NCBI GenBank assembly: GCA_963843455.1
Contig: CAWJKE010000010.1
Location: forward strand, 248,001 to 312,000
Source: CAIQPS01 sp963843455
Lineage (GTDB): Bacteria; Actinomycetota; Thermoleophilia; RBG-16-64-13
Direction: 5' to 3'
Length of the DNA stretch: 64,000 nucleotides
This document shows, one piece after another, positions 16,900 to 26,604 of this stretch. The notes beneath the pieces were generated by a model, which had not been told where the DNA came from, did not search any database, and saw nothing but the letters and a program-made list of their open reading frames with translations. Each line of letters begins with the position of its first letter. Position 1 is the first letter of the stretch. Made by a program: the position numbers and the translations under genes.

Positions 16900-19162
16900 G
16901 GTCGCACCTCTCCAACAGGCGCTAGGCCGGCGGACCGAAAGACGTGATCCGTCATGCCTCCCCGCCCGACGCGGAGCACCAGACCAAGTCGATCATGACC
17001 CGCCAGGGCCGGCACGGCCAGGGGCAGCGCGATCTCGACAACATCGCTCCATGCTCCCGTCGCAGTTCCGGTCAGATGTCCGCACTGGATGCAGCTTACC
17101 TCCATCCCCCCGCTTTCCGCGAGCGCGAGGTGGAGCACCGACTCGTCCTGGCCTCCGGCCGGTGTCACCCTGAGTTCGATTCCCAATTCCTCCAGGTCCG
17201 AGGCGTCGCGAGGGATCAACAGCAGATATAGGTGCTCGGTGCCCCATCCGAAACGCGCCTCGAGGATCCGGGTGCCTTCGGCCCGCTGCATGGTCGAGGC
17301 ATGGTCGGGCAGGAGCAGCCCGGCCGCGTCCCAGCCATCCTCGTTCGTCAGCCTGCCGTCGATGACCGGCCGGATAGTCCCCGTGGGCAGCGCCGAACGG
17401 GCGGCCGGGGTGGCGGCGAGCAGGGGTACGTAAAGCCGGATGGGAACCGGCTCGCCCAGACACCGGTAGACCTCCTGCAGGTGCTCCCTGAACTCCCGGT
17501 CCCACACATGGTCGAGTTCCGTGTGGTGATGATCGCCGAACCACCAGAACCAGTCGCTTCCTTCGGCGGCCAGCACGTGGTGCCACGCGGCCTCGGCCGC
17601 CTCGAGCCGCCCGGCGGCGTGAGCAGTGCCGTCCGGGCGTCCCGCGGCTACTGCGTCGGCGCGACGGAGGGCGGCGAGGTCGCGGGCGTCATGGAGAAGG
17701 TCCCAGGCGGCGTTGTGCCCCCGGTCGCCGCTCCAGGTCCGCAGGTCGCCTCCTATCCAGGAGCCGGTGTGAAGCCAATCGACCGGCTCGGTGGCAGGCT
17801 GAGCGTCGAGGTGCTCCCCGATCGTCACACAGCGGATGTCCGGAGCGGCCGCGAGACCTTCGTACAGATAGCAGAGGAAGTCGCGGCCGTCGTGCGGGTA
17901 GTATTCCCAGGCGTTCTCGCCGTCGAGCGCGATGGTGACGAGCGGCGTGTCCTCGGACGAGCCCGAAGCCCTTGGCTTGCCCTCCGCCCCGATCGCGCGG
18001 ATCCGGCCGATCAGGTCGTTGGCGGCGTCGCGCGAGTCCCAGCTCTGATAGCCAAAACCTATCAAGTCGGACAGGGTGTGATCGCGGAAGACGATCGCCA
18101 TCTCACCCTCTTCCCGGCGTAGCAGATAGGGAACGTAGGGGGATCCGGGCCGGGCCCGGCTCCCGGCGGGCCGCCGGGGCCGGCGCGGGCGTCGTCCGGG
18201 ACCGCGCCATTTCCGGCCGTCCCACCCCGGGCCGCACTGCCCGACAGCGAGCGCGACAGAACCGTCTGGTCGCTGATGGTCCACACGATGCCGGCGCGCA
18301 TCAGGAGCGGCAGAACGTCTTCTCCCACCGCTTGTTCGGAACACCACATCCCCAGGGGCCGCGCTCCAAAGACTCGCTCGTGCTTGCTCACCCCGCGGTC
18401 CACCTGCTCCCAAGCATCCTCCGGGTGGGCGAAGCGCCGGTGTGGCAGGATGGTGTCGCCTGCCCCGATCCGGGCCGCGTCGCTGTTCGCAAGCAGAGGG
18501 AGGATCGGGTGGAAATAGGGGGAGGTGGAGAGCTCTATCTGGCCCCGCACCGCGGCGGCCCTGTACGCAGGGATGATCCTGGCCAGGATGTCGCGCTGGA
18601 CTTGGGCAAGGACGACCTTGTCTTCTTCCCGGTAGTCGCGGCCGCGCTCCACGAGCGCCGCGAGCGGCGGGGCTTCGAGCAGGGTCGGGTCGAACCAGGA
18701 GAGATTGAACCAGATCTGGAGGTCGCGGAGTTCGTCGACGGTGAACAGTCCGCCGCACGCGTCCCATCCCTGGCCCGCGGCCGACTCTCGTTTCTGTGCG
18801 AGCTCCAAATAGCGGGGGTGGGACTTCGCCCGCGGGTGGTCGGCACGCTCGCACATGCGCTCTACGATGAACGCCCGTTCGCTCGGCGAAAGCTCCGCGG
18901 CGGGCTTGATCGAATGCTCCCAGTACACGTCCGACACGCCGCCCGACGCGTATTCCTCCAGTTGCTCCACGAGAGAAGGGACGAGGTTGAACGTCTGGTG
19001 GATGGTGGGGTAGTCGGCCAGGACCTCGACCATGTCGAGATAGTCCTTCAGCGCGTGAAGCCGGGCCCAAGGCATCTGGAAGGCCCCGGTCCGGGCCGAC
19101 CGGTAGTACGGCTGGTGCATGTGCCAGACGAACGCTACGTGGATCGGTTCAGACGTAGTCAT
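16896..19162 (-). CDS. Glycoside hydrolase family 57 protein, large form, with one frameshift
   Basis: A GH57 enzyme acting on alpha-glucans. The N-terminal part begins PIHVAFVWHMHQPYYRS, typical of the family, and contains GMWCSEQAVGEDVLPLL, which should hold the catalytic Glu. After a Gly/Pro-rich break the second part resumes with YVPYLLRREEGEMAIVFRDH and carries ALDGENAWEYYPHDGRDF with the putative acid/base Asp. A C-terminal module of about 200 residues resembles a carbohydrate-binding or beta-sandwich domain. The two halves lie in different frames, joined somewhere around 18140-18240 where the DNA is almost pure G/C. ATG 19162 starts inside the end of the upstream GH57 gene. A sequence error is likelier than a pseudogene. 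Confidence 0.88.
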
Positions 19163-20360
19163 CCATCGCCCGGACGAAGTTCGTGTATACACGCTGCTGC
19201 TCGGTAAGGATCCGGTCCGGGCCAAGATCCCACCACTCGTCCGGCGTGAAGTATGCCGACACCTCGGCCTCGGATCCCGACCGGCCCGCCCATTGGATGA
19301 GGTGCAGGTTGTCGGACTGGAGCAGCCAGAGCGCGAGGTCGAGCAACGTGCGATCGTCGGTGAGGCGGGCCTTGTGGAGCACCGAGTGCATCAGTCGGAA
19401 GATCGCCTGTTGCGAGGGATTGCCCAGGAAGAACTCCATGCCTCCGGAGCCGGCCCAGGTGGTGCCGAACTCAGGCAGCGGCAGATCGGGCAGGAGCGTC
19501 TTACCGAATTCGTCCACCGCCTCGCTCGGCGTGAGGCAGCGCACGCCCAGCCGCTTGAGCTGGGCCGGCATCGACCGCATGAAATCGAAGATTCCGGTAT
19601 CGATGTTGTGGTGTTCTCCGAACGTCTCGAAGTCCCACCCGATGAAGACGAAGTCGCCCCAGGCGCTGCGCAGATGCTCGGCGTAGGCGTCGGCGCGGAG
19701 GGGGAATCCCGCCCAGGTCTTGTTGCTGAAGCGGTAGCCCACGTCGTCGGAGAGTTCGTGGTGGCGGCAGAACAGCGCGAGGTCGCGTTCGCCGTACCGG
19801 TAGAGATGGGTGGGCTCCCGCCAGTCGAGCACCCACTTGCGGCCGTCGAGCATGCCCGCCCGGTATCCCGACTTGAGCAGGGCGTAGTAGACCTCGTTGT
19901 TCATGACCATCTCGGTGGTGTCGGTCACCCGGATCTCTTTGCCGAAGTAGTCCTCGGCGAAGTCTTTGCCGCGCCTCATCTCCTCCTGGAAGAGCTCTAT
20001 GTCGATGCCGAAAGCGAAGCTGTGATAGGGCTCGACCCCGACGAGCTCGCAGTTGGGGTGGGCCACGAGCCGGCGGAAGCGCTCGGCGAGCTCGTCGTCC
20101 CACCGGCTCATCTGCCACAGGAAGCTCACGGAGAAACCCAGGCCCAACTTGTAGCCCTCATCCAGCATGTCCAGGAACATCTGGCAGGCCGGGTAATAGC
20201 ACCAGCGGGCCACCTTGTCGAAGTAGCGCCGGTTCATGGTGTCGTCGAACAGATAGGGGGCCATGTCCTCCGGCCTCACGCCCTTGGGAATGACCTGCGC
20301 GGGCAGCCTGATGCGCCGCGGCTGGTGGACCACACAATAGGTGACAAGGTTCTCGGCCAT
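19149..20360 (-). CDS. Glycoside hydrolase family 57 protein, short form
   Basis: A 403-residue single-domain GH57-like protein, presumably an alpha-amylase or glucanotransferase. It contains FSVSFLWQM, VGVEPYHSFAFGIDIELF, TEMVMNNEVYYALLKSGYR and FVFIGWDFETFGEHH, the last in the position of the catalytic Asp segment. It overlaps the next GH57 gene by 14 bases and sits between a glycosyltransferase and that second GH57. Together these suggest synthesis and trimming of an intracellular alpha-glucan such as glycogen. The exact substrate cannot be read from sequence. Confidence 0.85.
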   Translation of the reverse strand: MAENLVTYCVVHQPRRIRLPAQVIPKGVRPEDMAPYLFDDTMNRRYFDKVARWCYYPACQMFLDMLDEGYKLGLGFSVSFLWQMSRWDDELAERFRRLVAHPNCELVGVEPYHSFAFGIDIELFQEEMRRGKDFAEDYFGKEIRVTDTTEMVMNNEVYYALLKSGYRAGMLDGRKWVLDWREPTHLYRYGERDLALFCRHHELSDDVGYRFSNKTWAGFPLRADAYAEHLRSAWGDFVFIGWDFETFGEHHNIDTGIFDFMRSMPAQLKRLGVRCLTPSEAVDEFGKTLLPDLPLPEFGTTWAGSGGMEFFLGNPSQQAIFRLMHSVLHKARLTDDRTLLDLALWLLQSDNLHLIQWAGRSGSEAEVSAYFTPDEWWDLGPDRILTEQQRVYTNFVRAMDDYV

Positions 20361-20374
20361 CGCTCTGCCGCTCC

Positions 20375-21875
20375 TTACGTCTCTGACGTCTGGGGCTTGA
20401 TGGACGGGCGCCGGGTCACCGATTCGCCCCCGTAGGCGGGCGAGTCACCCTCGCCGGTCGCTTCGCGGCCTTGCGGCGCGGCGGGGGGTGCCGTCACTCT
20501 GCCCGGCTCGGCGGGCGATGCCGTGGCGCCCGTTCCAGGCGGCGCCATCCCGGCCGGCGTCTCGGTCGCGTCGCTCTTGCCCGGGGGGCTTACAAGCTGG
20601 CGGAGGGCAACATACCGGAGCTTGCCCAGCAGGTTGTCGCCGACGACGTTCTTCCAACTGAAGCTCTCGGCCGTCTCCTGCGCGTCGGAACGCATACGCT
20701 CCACCGTGTCCGGGTGCTTGCGCAGGAAGTCGAGGCCGATGTTGATCTCGGTGGGATCGTCGGTGTCGAGCGCGATGCAGTTGAGGAACGGCACCGCATA
20801 GTCCTCACCGGTAGTGCCGACGAAGGTGATGCCGCCCGCGGCCATGACCTCCAGCCCCACCAGTCCGAACGGCTCGTGGCCCGAGTTGGCGAGGACGGCG
20901 TCGGCGCCGGTGTACAACACGGAGATCAGCTCGTCACTCATGAAGCTGGCGATGTTGTAGACGTCGGCTCGCGGGATCTGGGCCAGCGCCTCGAGCGCCT
21001 CCCGCGTGTCTCGCGGCGGCCGGACATCGACGATCTGCAGGCCCCGGGCGTGGGCGTTGGCGAGCACCTCGAGCGCCATGGGGCTCCACGCCGCCCCGTA
21101 TGACCGTGGCTACGTCGTGGCCGGCCGCCTTCTCCTCCACCAATGCGTCCATGGCCATGTTCCAGCGTTTGTCGGGGCTGAAGCGGCCTATCTTGAAGAC
21201 CAGTTCGCGTCCGGCAAAGGCGGCCCGCAAGGCGGATACCAGTTCCGGGTCGGCCCGCTTGACCCTGTCTCCGGGGATCCCGTTCGGTATCACGAGCGGG
21301 TTCACAGCCCGGTCCCACATCACGTGCTTCATGTAGCGGGAGACGGTGGTGATCTGCGAGCAGAAGTCCAGCCGTCCCCAGTTGATGCGGTCGAACCCCA
21401 TCACGTTGTTGGCGTTCCACAGCAGGACGGCTTTGTCCCGGAGTCCTTCGGCCCAGAGGCGATCGGACAACTGGCAGGTGGAGTAGGCGGTGTGCCATTC
21501 CTCGGCCAGCACGGCCGTGAGACGGCCGGCCGCCACCGCGGGCTTCACCAAGCGGGAGACCACGTACCCGGGGAGCTGCTCGTTCCAGTCGATGAGCTTG
21601 GCCTCTTCCCCCTGGTACACGCCACCCCGGTAGTGTGTCGAAAGCCACTGGCCCCAGCGGTGCAGAGTGAGATTCTCCACGGGTGATTCGAGCGGGGGCA
21701 GATCGGGATCGCCGATGAACACCAGATGAGTCGGGAATCCCTGACGGGCCAACTCGAGCGCCAATTCCTTCATCCGCACCCCGAGCCCGCCCGCCATGGC
21801 GTACTCGTCGGGTCCCTCGAACGAGAGCAGGACGAATTCCAGCGTGTCGGGCGTCAAGCTGAGAAGATCGGCCAT
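20375..21875 (-). CDS. GT-B glycosyltransferase (glycogen-synthase-like), with one frameshift
   Basis: About 500 residues of a GT4/GT5-like glycosyltransferase. The N-terminal domain holds FVLLSFEGPDEYAMAGGLGV with the nucleotide-sugar Gly-Gly-Leu-Gly loop, WHTAYSTCQLSDRLW and KIGRFSPDKRWNMAMDAL. The C-terminal domain holds ADAVLANSGHEPFGLVGLEV, the usual donor-binding Glu region. The frame changes at about 21076, where one extra base in CATGGCGCTC separates VEPHG from LEVLANAHARGLQI. The last 60 residues are Pro/Ala/Gly rich. It is the first gene of the leftward glucan operon, 14 bases before the GH57 gene. The sugar donor is unknown. Confidence 0.85.
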
Positions 21876-22019
21876 GGCGCCTCCCGGGCCGTGAGTGGGT
21901 GCAGACGAGTCCTAGAACGACGGTAGCATACCCCGTTCTTCGTCAATCATGCACGTTTCCTGGCTTTTGTGTTACTTTCCTTGCCTCTAGCCCTCACAAG
22001 GATGGAAAGGCACAAAGGC

Positions 22020-23374
22020 ATGGCGATCAAGTACCTGCTACCGGAAGACCGGATCCCGACGTCGTGGTACAACGTCGCGGCCGATCTCCCGGCGCCCCCG
22101 CCGCCGCCCCTCCACCCGGGAACGCTGCAGCCCGCCGGTCCTGACGATCTGGCGCCGCTGTTCCCGATGGGCCTCATCATGCAGGAGATGTCGGCAGAAC
22201 GTCTGATCGAGATCCCCGATGAGGTCCGGGAGATCTACAAGCTGTGGCGACCCACCCCGCTCATCCGCGCGGCTCGATGGGAGAAGGCCCTCGGCACTCC
22301 CGCCAAGATCTACTTCAAATACGAAGGCGCCAGCCCGGCCGGCTCCCACAAGCCCAACACCGCCGTCGCTCAGGCCTGGTACAACAAGCAGGAAGGCATC
22401 ACCAAGCTCACCACCGAGACCGGCGCCGGCCAGTGGGGCTCGGCTCTCGCCCTCGCCTGCCAGTTGCTCGGCATGGAATGCTTCGTCTACATGGTCAAAG
22501 TCTCGTACTTCCAGAAGCCCTACCGCCGCAGCATGATCCGGCTGTGGGGCGCGGAAGTCATTCCCAGCCCCTCCGACACTACGGCGTCGGGCCGGGCGAT
22601 CCTGGCTCATGGACCCCGATTCTCCCGGTAGTCTGGGCATCGCCATCAGCGAAGCGGTCGAAGTGGCGGCTCAGCGTGACGACACCCACTACTCGCTCGG
22701 CTCGGTGCTCAACCACGTTCTGCTCCATCAGACCGTCATCGGACAGGAAGCTCTCGAGCAGATGGAGCTCGCCGGAGCCTATCCCGACTACGTGGTGGCG
22801 TGCGTGGGCGGCGGCTCGAACTTCGGTGGTATCGCCTTCCCGTTCCTGGGCCAGAACATCAAGTACGGCAAGAAGACCCGCATCATCGCCGTGGAGCCGG
22901 CGGCCTGCCCGACCATGACCAAGGGCGTCTACGCATTCGACTACGGCGACACCGCCAAGCTGACCCCGCTCTGCAAGATGGAGACCCTCGGTCACGACTT
23001 CATCCCGCCGGGCATCCACGCCGGTGGTCTGCGCTACCACGGCATGGCTCCGATGGTGTCGCATTGCCATCAACTGGGCCTCATCGAAGCCGTCTCGGTC
23101 ATGCAGAACGATGTCTTTTCGGCCGGCGTGTCGCTTCGCCCGGTCGGAGGGGATCATCCCCGCGCCGGAGAGCAACCACGCCATCGCGAAGGTGCGGCAG
23201 CTCGCCGAGGAGTGCAAGCAGTCCGGTGACGAAAAGACGATCCTTTTCAACATGAGCGGCCACGGGCACTTCGACATGGCGTCGTACGACAACTATCTCG
23301 ACGGCAAGCTCGAGGACTACGCCTATCCCGAAGAGAAGATCAAAGAGGCGATGAAGAACCTGCCCAAGGTCTGA
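22020..23374 (+). CDS. trpB: TrpB2-type tryptophan synthase beta chain, with two frameshifts
   Basis: A PLP-dependent TrpB of the long TrpB2 class, which makes tryptophan from serine and indole. It has the N-terminal extension typical of the class (KYLLPEDRIPTSWYN), RPTPLIRAARWEKALGTPAK, the PLP lysine in SPAGSHKPNTAVAQAW, TETGAGQWGSALALA and the phosphate loop CVGGGSNFGG. Frames break at about 22608 (between GRAILA and DPDSPGSLGI) and at about 23131 (between FSAGVS and FARSEGIIPAPESNHA), where all flanking residues are conserved. The ATG at 22020 has GGAAAGG upstream. No trpA or other trp gene is near, so indole salvage is possible. trpS lies 3 kb downstream on the other strand. Confidence 0.9.
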
Positions 23375-23501
23375 GGCAGACCGGGCGGCGAGCCGGACCC
23401 CGTCGAGTCGGGAGACGGCGACAAGCCGCCGGACCCCGGAAGGGGCGCCTCACCACCAGGTGGGCCGCTCTTCCCGGGTCAAGAATGATCGCTGCTTTTT
23501 T

Positions 23502-23536
23502 GGGCGGCGCCCCGCGAGGGGCGTCGCCCGTTTCTT
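23502..23536 (+). terminator. Rho-independent terminator after trpB
   Basis: A 12-base-pair GC-rich stem with one mismatch (GGGCGGCGCCCC, loop GCGA, GGGGCGTCGCCC) is followed by GTTTCTT. It lies between the convergent trpB and DUF72 genes. A run of T just before the stem (23495-23501) reads as A on the other strand, which does not provide a U tract for leftward transcripts. Confidence 0.65.
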
Positions 23537-23575
23537 CGCGCGCGGCGAAGTGCGCGCCTGCGCCGAGGGCGCCCG

Positions 23576-24473
23576 CTACTCAGCCGCCACGTCCAGCAGC
23601 GACGCCATCTGCTGCGCGTTGCGCGGCGCATAGTCCGCGAAGCAGTTGTTGAACATGGCGTACGTGGTCTGGGTCTGTTCGCCCAGCCGCAGGATGGGCT
23701 CCACCCACTCTTTCAACTCGTTCTCCTCGTACAGGTAGCGGAAGCGTTCGGCCGCCGTCGGCACCCGCGCGTTCCAGGTGGCGGCGTTGCGCCCGCTGAA
23801 GCGCACGTAGCCGATGTCCGAGGTGGCGGCGGCGATGGGCGGCAGGGCGTTGGCGGTCTGCATCCGCGGCTCGTCCACGCACACGTAGGAGGCGCCCAGC
23901 GACTCCAGCAGTCCCAGTGTCTCCTCCAGCACGTCGGGCTGCACCCAGGAGTTGTGCCTGAACTCCACGGCCATCCTGTCGGGGGCCAGCCGCTCGGCGC
24001 TCTAGCGCGATGTACTCGCGGTTGGCCTCGTTGGCCACGAAGTAGGGCGGGAACTGCATGAGGATGAGGCCGAGCTTGCCCTCGGCGCGCAGCGGCTCCA
24101 GCGCCTCGCTGAAGAGGGCGAAAGCTTCCTCCCGCAGAGCCGGCGCCGGGTGGAGGATGCGGCCGCCGCGGTCCACTTCGAATGTGTGGCCCTCCCGCAG
24201 GGGCGGGGGGAGTTGCTCGGGCTTCACGCCGTGGCGCGTGAGCATGCCGAACGCCTTGATGTGGAAGACGAAGCCGGGGGGCGTCCTCTCCGCCCACAGA
24301 CGGGCGGTGGCGGGCGTGGGCATGCCGTAGTAACTGGAGTCCACCTCGACCGTGTCGAAGCGGGCCGCGTAGTAGCGGAGCCGGTCGGCGGCGGTCCGCG
24401 CCGACGGCGGATACCAGGCCCGCACCATCGTCGGGTCGGTCCAGGAACAGGTGCCCACTCGGATGCCGGACAT
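23576..24473 (-). CDS. DUF72 (YecE-like) protein, with one frameshift
   Basis: About 298 residues of the DUF72/YecE family, a TIM-barrel fold of unknown enzymatic role. It begins IRVGTCSWTDPTMVRAWYP. It also has YYAARFDTVEVDSSYYGMP, FHIKAFGMLTRHG and LILMQFPPYF. After a frame change at about 24003 it continues MAVEFRHNSWVQPDVLEETL and YVRFSGRNAATWNA. One missing base near GCTAGAGCGCC would restore EYIALE-AERLAPDRMAVEF. The gene is divergent from the hydroxyacid dehydrogenase, with only 25 bases between the two start codons. Confidence 0.88.
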
Positions 24474-24480
24474 ACGCTAA

Positions 24481-24490
24481 GGATATACTT
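24481..24490. promoter_or_regulatory. Shared near-palindromic -10 element between divergent starts
   Basis: GGATATACTT lies in the 25-base gap between two divergent ATGs (24473 and 24499). Read rightward it offers TATACT, 10 bases before the dehydrogenase ATG. Read leftward it offers TATATC, 8 bases before the DUF72 ATG. Both transcripts would be leaderless or nearly so. No good -35 hexamer is seen on either side, so this is a tentative call. Confidence 0.4.
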
Positions 24491-24498
24491 GGTCGCGG

Positions 24499-25548
24499 AT
24501 GGATGCCGAGAGACCAGCCCTCGCCGATCGCCCGCAGTCTGCCGGGAAGCCGCGCCTGTTCCTCACCCGGCGCATCCCGGACCCCGGCCTCGGACTCCTG
24601 CGGGACGTGTTCGTGGTGACTGGTGGTGAGGAGGACCGGCCGCTCGAGCGTGCCTCCCTGCTGCGTGGGGTGGCGGGCGCTGACGCGCTGCTCTGCCTGC
24701 TCACCGAGACTGTGGACGGCGCCGTCATGGATGCCGCCGGTCCCCGGCTGCGCGTGATCTCCAACATGGCTGTGGGGGTCGACAACATCGACGTGGCCGC
24801 GGCTACCGCGCGCGGCATCATGGTCACGAACACGCCGGGGGTGCTCACCGACGCGACGGCCGACCTCACCTGGGCCCTCATCCTGAGCACCGTGCGCCGG
24901 GTGGCCGAAGGCGACCGGATGGTCCGGGAGGGACGCTTCGAACTCTGGAGCCCTTTCATGCTGCTGGGCCGCTCGGTAGCCGGAGCGACGCTGGGAATCG
25001 TAGGCATGGGACGCATCGGGCAGGCGGTGGCCCGCCGGGCTCTCGGCTGGGACATGAAGGTCGTTTACACCAGAAGGAGCGGACCGCTTCGGGTGGACGA
25101 GATGCCTCCGGCGGCGCGTTGGGAATTCCGCGCCGGACTCGACGAGTTGTTGGACGAGGCGGACATCGTGAGCCTTCACGTGCCCCTGCTTCCGGAGACT
25201 CGACATCTGATCGGCGCCCGCGAACTTGCCCTCATGCGGCCGGGCTCGTACCTGATCAATACCGCGAGAGGGCCGGTCGTCGACGAGGCGGCTCTGGTGG
25301 AGGCGCTCAAGAGCGGCCACCTTGCGGGAGCGGGACTCGACGTCTACGAGCGCGAGCCCGAGCTGGCGCCCGGGCTCGCCGATCTGCCCAACGTCACCCT
25401 TCTGCCCCATCTGGGCAGCGCCACGGTCGAGACCCGAGGGCGCATGGCGGAACTGGCGGCCCTGAACGCGATCGCCGCGGTGCGAGGCGAACGGGCGCCG
25501 CACCTGGTGAACCCGGAGGTTCTGCAGGCCGAGGTAGTGCGCTCGTGA
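24499..25548 (+). CDS. D-isomer-specific 2-hydroxyacid dehydrogenase (glyoxylate/hydroxypyruvate reductase type)
   Basis: A 349-residue NAD(P)-dependent dehydrogenase that interconverts 2-oxoacids and D-2-hydroxyacids. The nucleotide-binding motif is LGIVGMGRIGQAVARRALGW. The signature segments are ADIVSLHVPLLPETRHLIG and MRPGSYLINTARGPVVDE, with the catalytic Arg-Glu-His triad in INTARG, DVYEREPE and LLPHLGSAT. It most resembles the GyaR/GhrB group. A 20-residue polar N-terminal extension precedes the domain. It overlaps the lipoprotein gene downstream by four bases (GTGA). The exact substrate is not determined. Confidence 0.93.
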   Translation: MDAERPALADRPQSAGKPRLFLTRRIPDPGLGLLRDVFVVTGGEEDRPLERASLLRGVAGADALLCLLTETVDGAVMDAAGPRLRVISNMAVGVDNIDVAAATARGIMVTNTPGVLTDATADLTWALILSTVRRVAEGDRMVREGRFELWSPFMLLGRSVAGATLGIVGMGRIGQAVARRALGWDMKVVYTRRSGPLRVDEMPPAARWEFRAGLDELLDEADIVSLHVPLLPETRHLIGARELALMRPGSYLINTARGPVVDEAALVEALKSGHLAGAGLDVYEREPELAPGLADLPNVTLLPHLGSATVETRGRMAELAALNAIAAVRGERAPHLVNPEVLQAEVVRS

Positions 25549-26156
25549 GCGCCCAAGCGCCGTTGCGGACGGGCGACCCCGGGGCCTCGCGACCTCTGCG
25601 CCGGTTGTCGATCCTGCTGCTCGCGGCCCTGCTCGTCACCGGCTTCGCCGTGTGGGTGGCCGCCTGCTCATCGGGTGGCGGGAAGGCGGATACGACCTCG
25701 TCGTCCACGGAGTCCGGTGCGACCCCGTCGGGGGACATCGAGGCGACCGTGGGGGAAGCGATCAAGGTGGGCCACGCCCTCGTCACCGTGCGGGCCGTGC
25801 AGCCGACCTTCAATCCGGTAGCGCCCGAACAGCGGCTGAGCGAGCAGGATCCCGCGGCCCCCGAGGGCAACCAGTCGTTCTATCAGGCGTACGTGAAGGT
25901 GGAGAATGACGGGACGACGCCCATACGGGTCGACGCCGAGGACTTTGCCTGCGCCGTTGGGAATTCGGTGGTGGGCATCGAACCTACCTGGTCGGGCCCG
26001 GCGGCCCGGAGCATCCTCAAGAACGGCTCGCTCGACCTGCTGGTCACGTTCCGAGCCAGAGCCGGCTACGAGCCCGTCCTTCTCTACAGCCCGTCTTGGT
26101 ACGACGGGACGATCCGCGTGCGCCCGGCGTCGAGCACATCCACCGAGACGACGTAG
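25545..26156 (+). CDS. Lipoprotein with a DUF4352-like (telokin-like) domain
   Basis: A 203-residue protein. A basic N-terminus is followed by a hydrophobic segment ending LVTGFAVWVAACSS, which gives a lipobox-like Cys. A Ser/Thr-rich linker leads to a beta-rich domain (VGEAIKVGHALVTVRAVQPT, then SFYQAYVKVENDGTTPIRVD and LDLLVTFRARAGYEPVLLYS), like the extracellular immunoglobulin-like DUF4352 proteins of Gram-positives. GTG 25545 overlaps the upstream stop codon. It is probably surface-anchored; its function is unknown. Confidence 0.8.
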   Translation: MSAQAPLRTGDPGASRPLRRLSILLLAALLVTGFAVWVAACSSGGGKADTTSSSTESGATPSGDIEATVGEAIKVGHALVTVRAVQPTFNPVAPEQRLSEQDPAAPEGNQSFYQAYVKVENDGTTPIRVDAEDFACAVGNSVVGIEPTWSGPAARSILKNGSLDLLVTFRARAGYEPVLLYSPSWYDGTIRVRPASSTSTETT

Positions 26157-26210
26157 CCCCCGCCCGGGCGCCGCGCCGGCCCGGGCCCGCGCGCGGCCGC
26201 GCCGTGCCGC

Positions 26211-26570
26211 TCAGCCCAGCAGGTACAGCAAGAAGACCATGTTGTCGGTCGACTCCAGGGCGTGAGGCTGGCCGGCCGGCATGTAGAAGAACGAGCCGCG
26301 CTTGCTGTCGTGGGTCTGGTCACCGATGGTGATCTTGCCCTCTCCGCCCAGCACGTGGATGGTGGCCGGCCTGCTCGCCGCATGCGAAGACATCGTCTGA
26401 CCGGTGGCCATCATGAAGAGGGAGATGTTCACCAGCCCGCCCCGCTTGACCAGCGTCTTGCTGACGATGCCGCCGTCGGCGAATTGCATCATGGCCTCGA
26501 GCTCGCCCGCCCAGTTCTCGTCGGCGCCGGCTGCCGCCTGCTCTGTCGCCGGCTCCTGCCACTCTGCCAT
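26211..26570 (-). CDS. Cupin-domain protein
   Basis: A 119-residue single-domain cupin. The core contains NISLFMMATGQTMSSHAASR, in which the single His of motif 1 is retained, then VLGGEGKITIGDQ and FFYMPAGQPHALESTDN. The fold usually binds a metal; the ligand set here looks incomplete but includes two His. ATG 26570 is chosen over the adjacent GTG because GGAGG lies five bases upstream. It follows trpS on the same strand by about 35 bases. The substrate is unknown. Confidence 0.88.
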   Translation of the reverse strand: MAEWQEPATEQAAAGADENWAGELEAMMQFADGGIVSKTLVKRGGLVNISLFMMATGQTMSSHAASRPATIHVLGGEGKITIGDQTHDSKRGSFFYMPAGQPHALESTDNMVFLLYLLG

Positions 26571-26604
26571 CACGACCTCCTTGGTGTGACTCTCTGCGCC
26601 GCCC

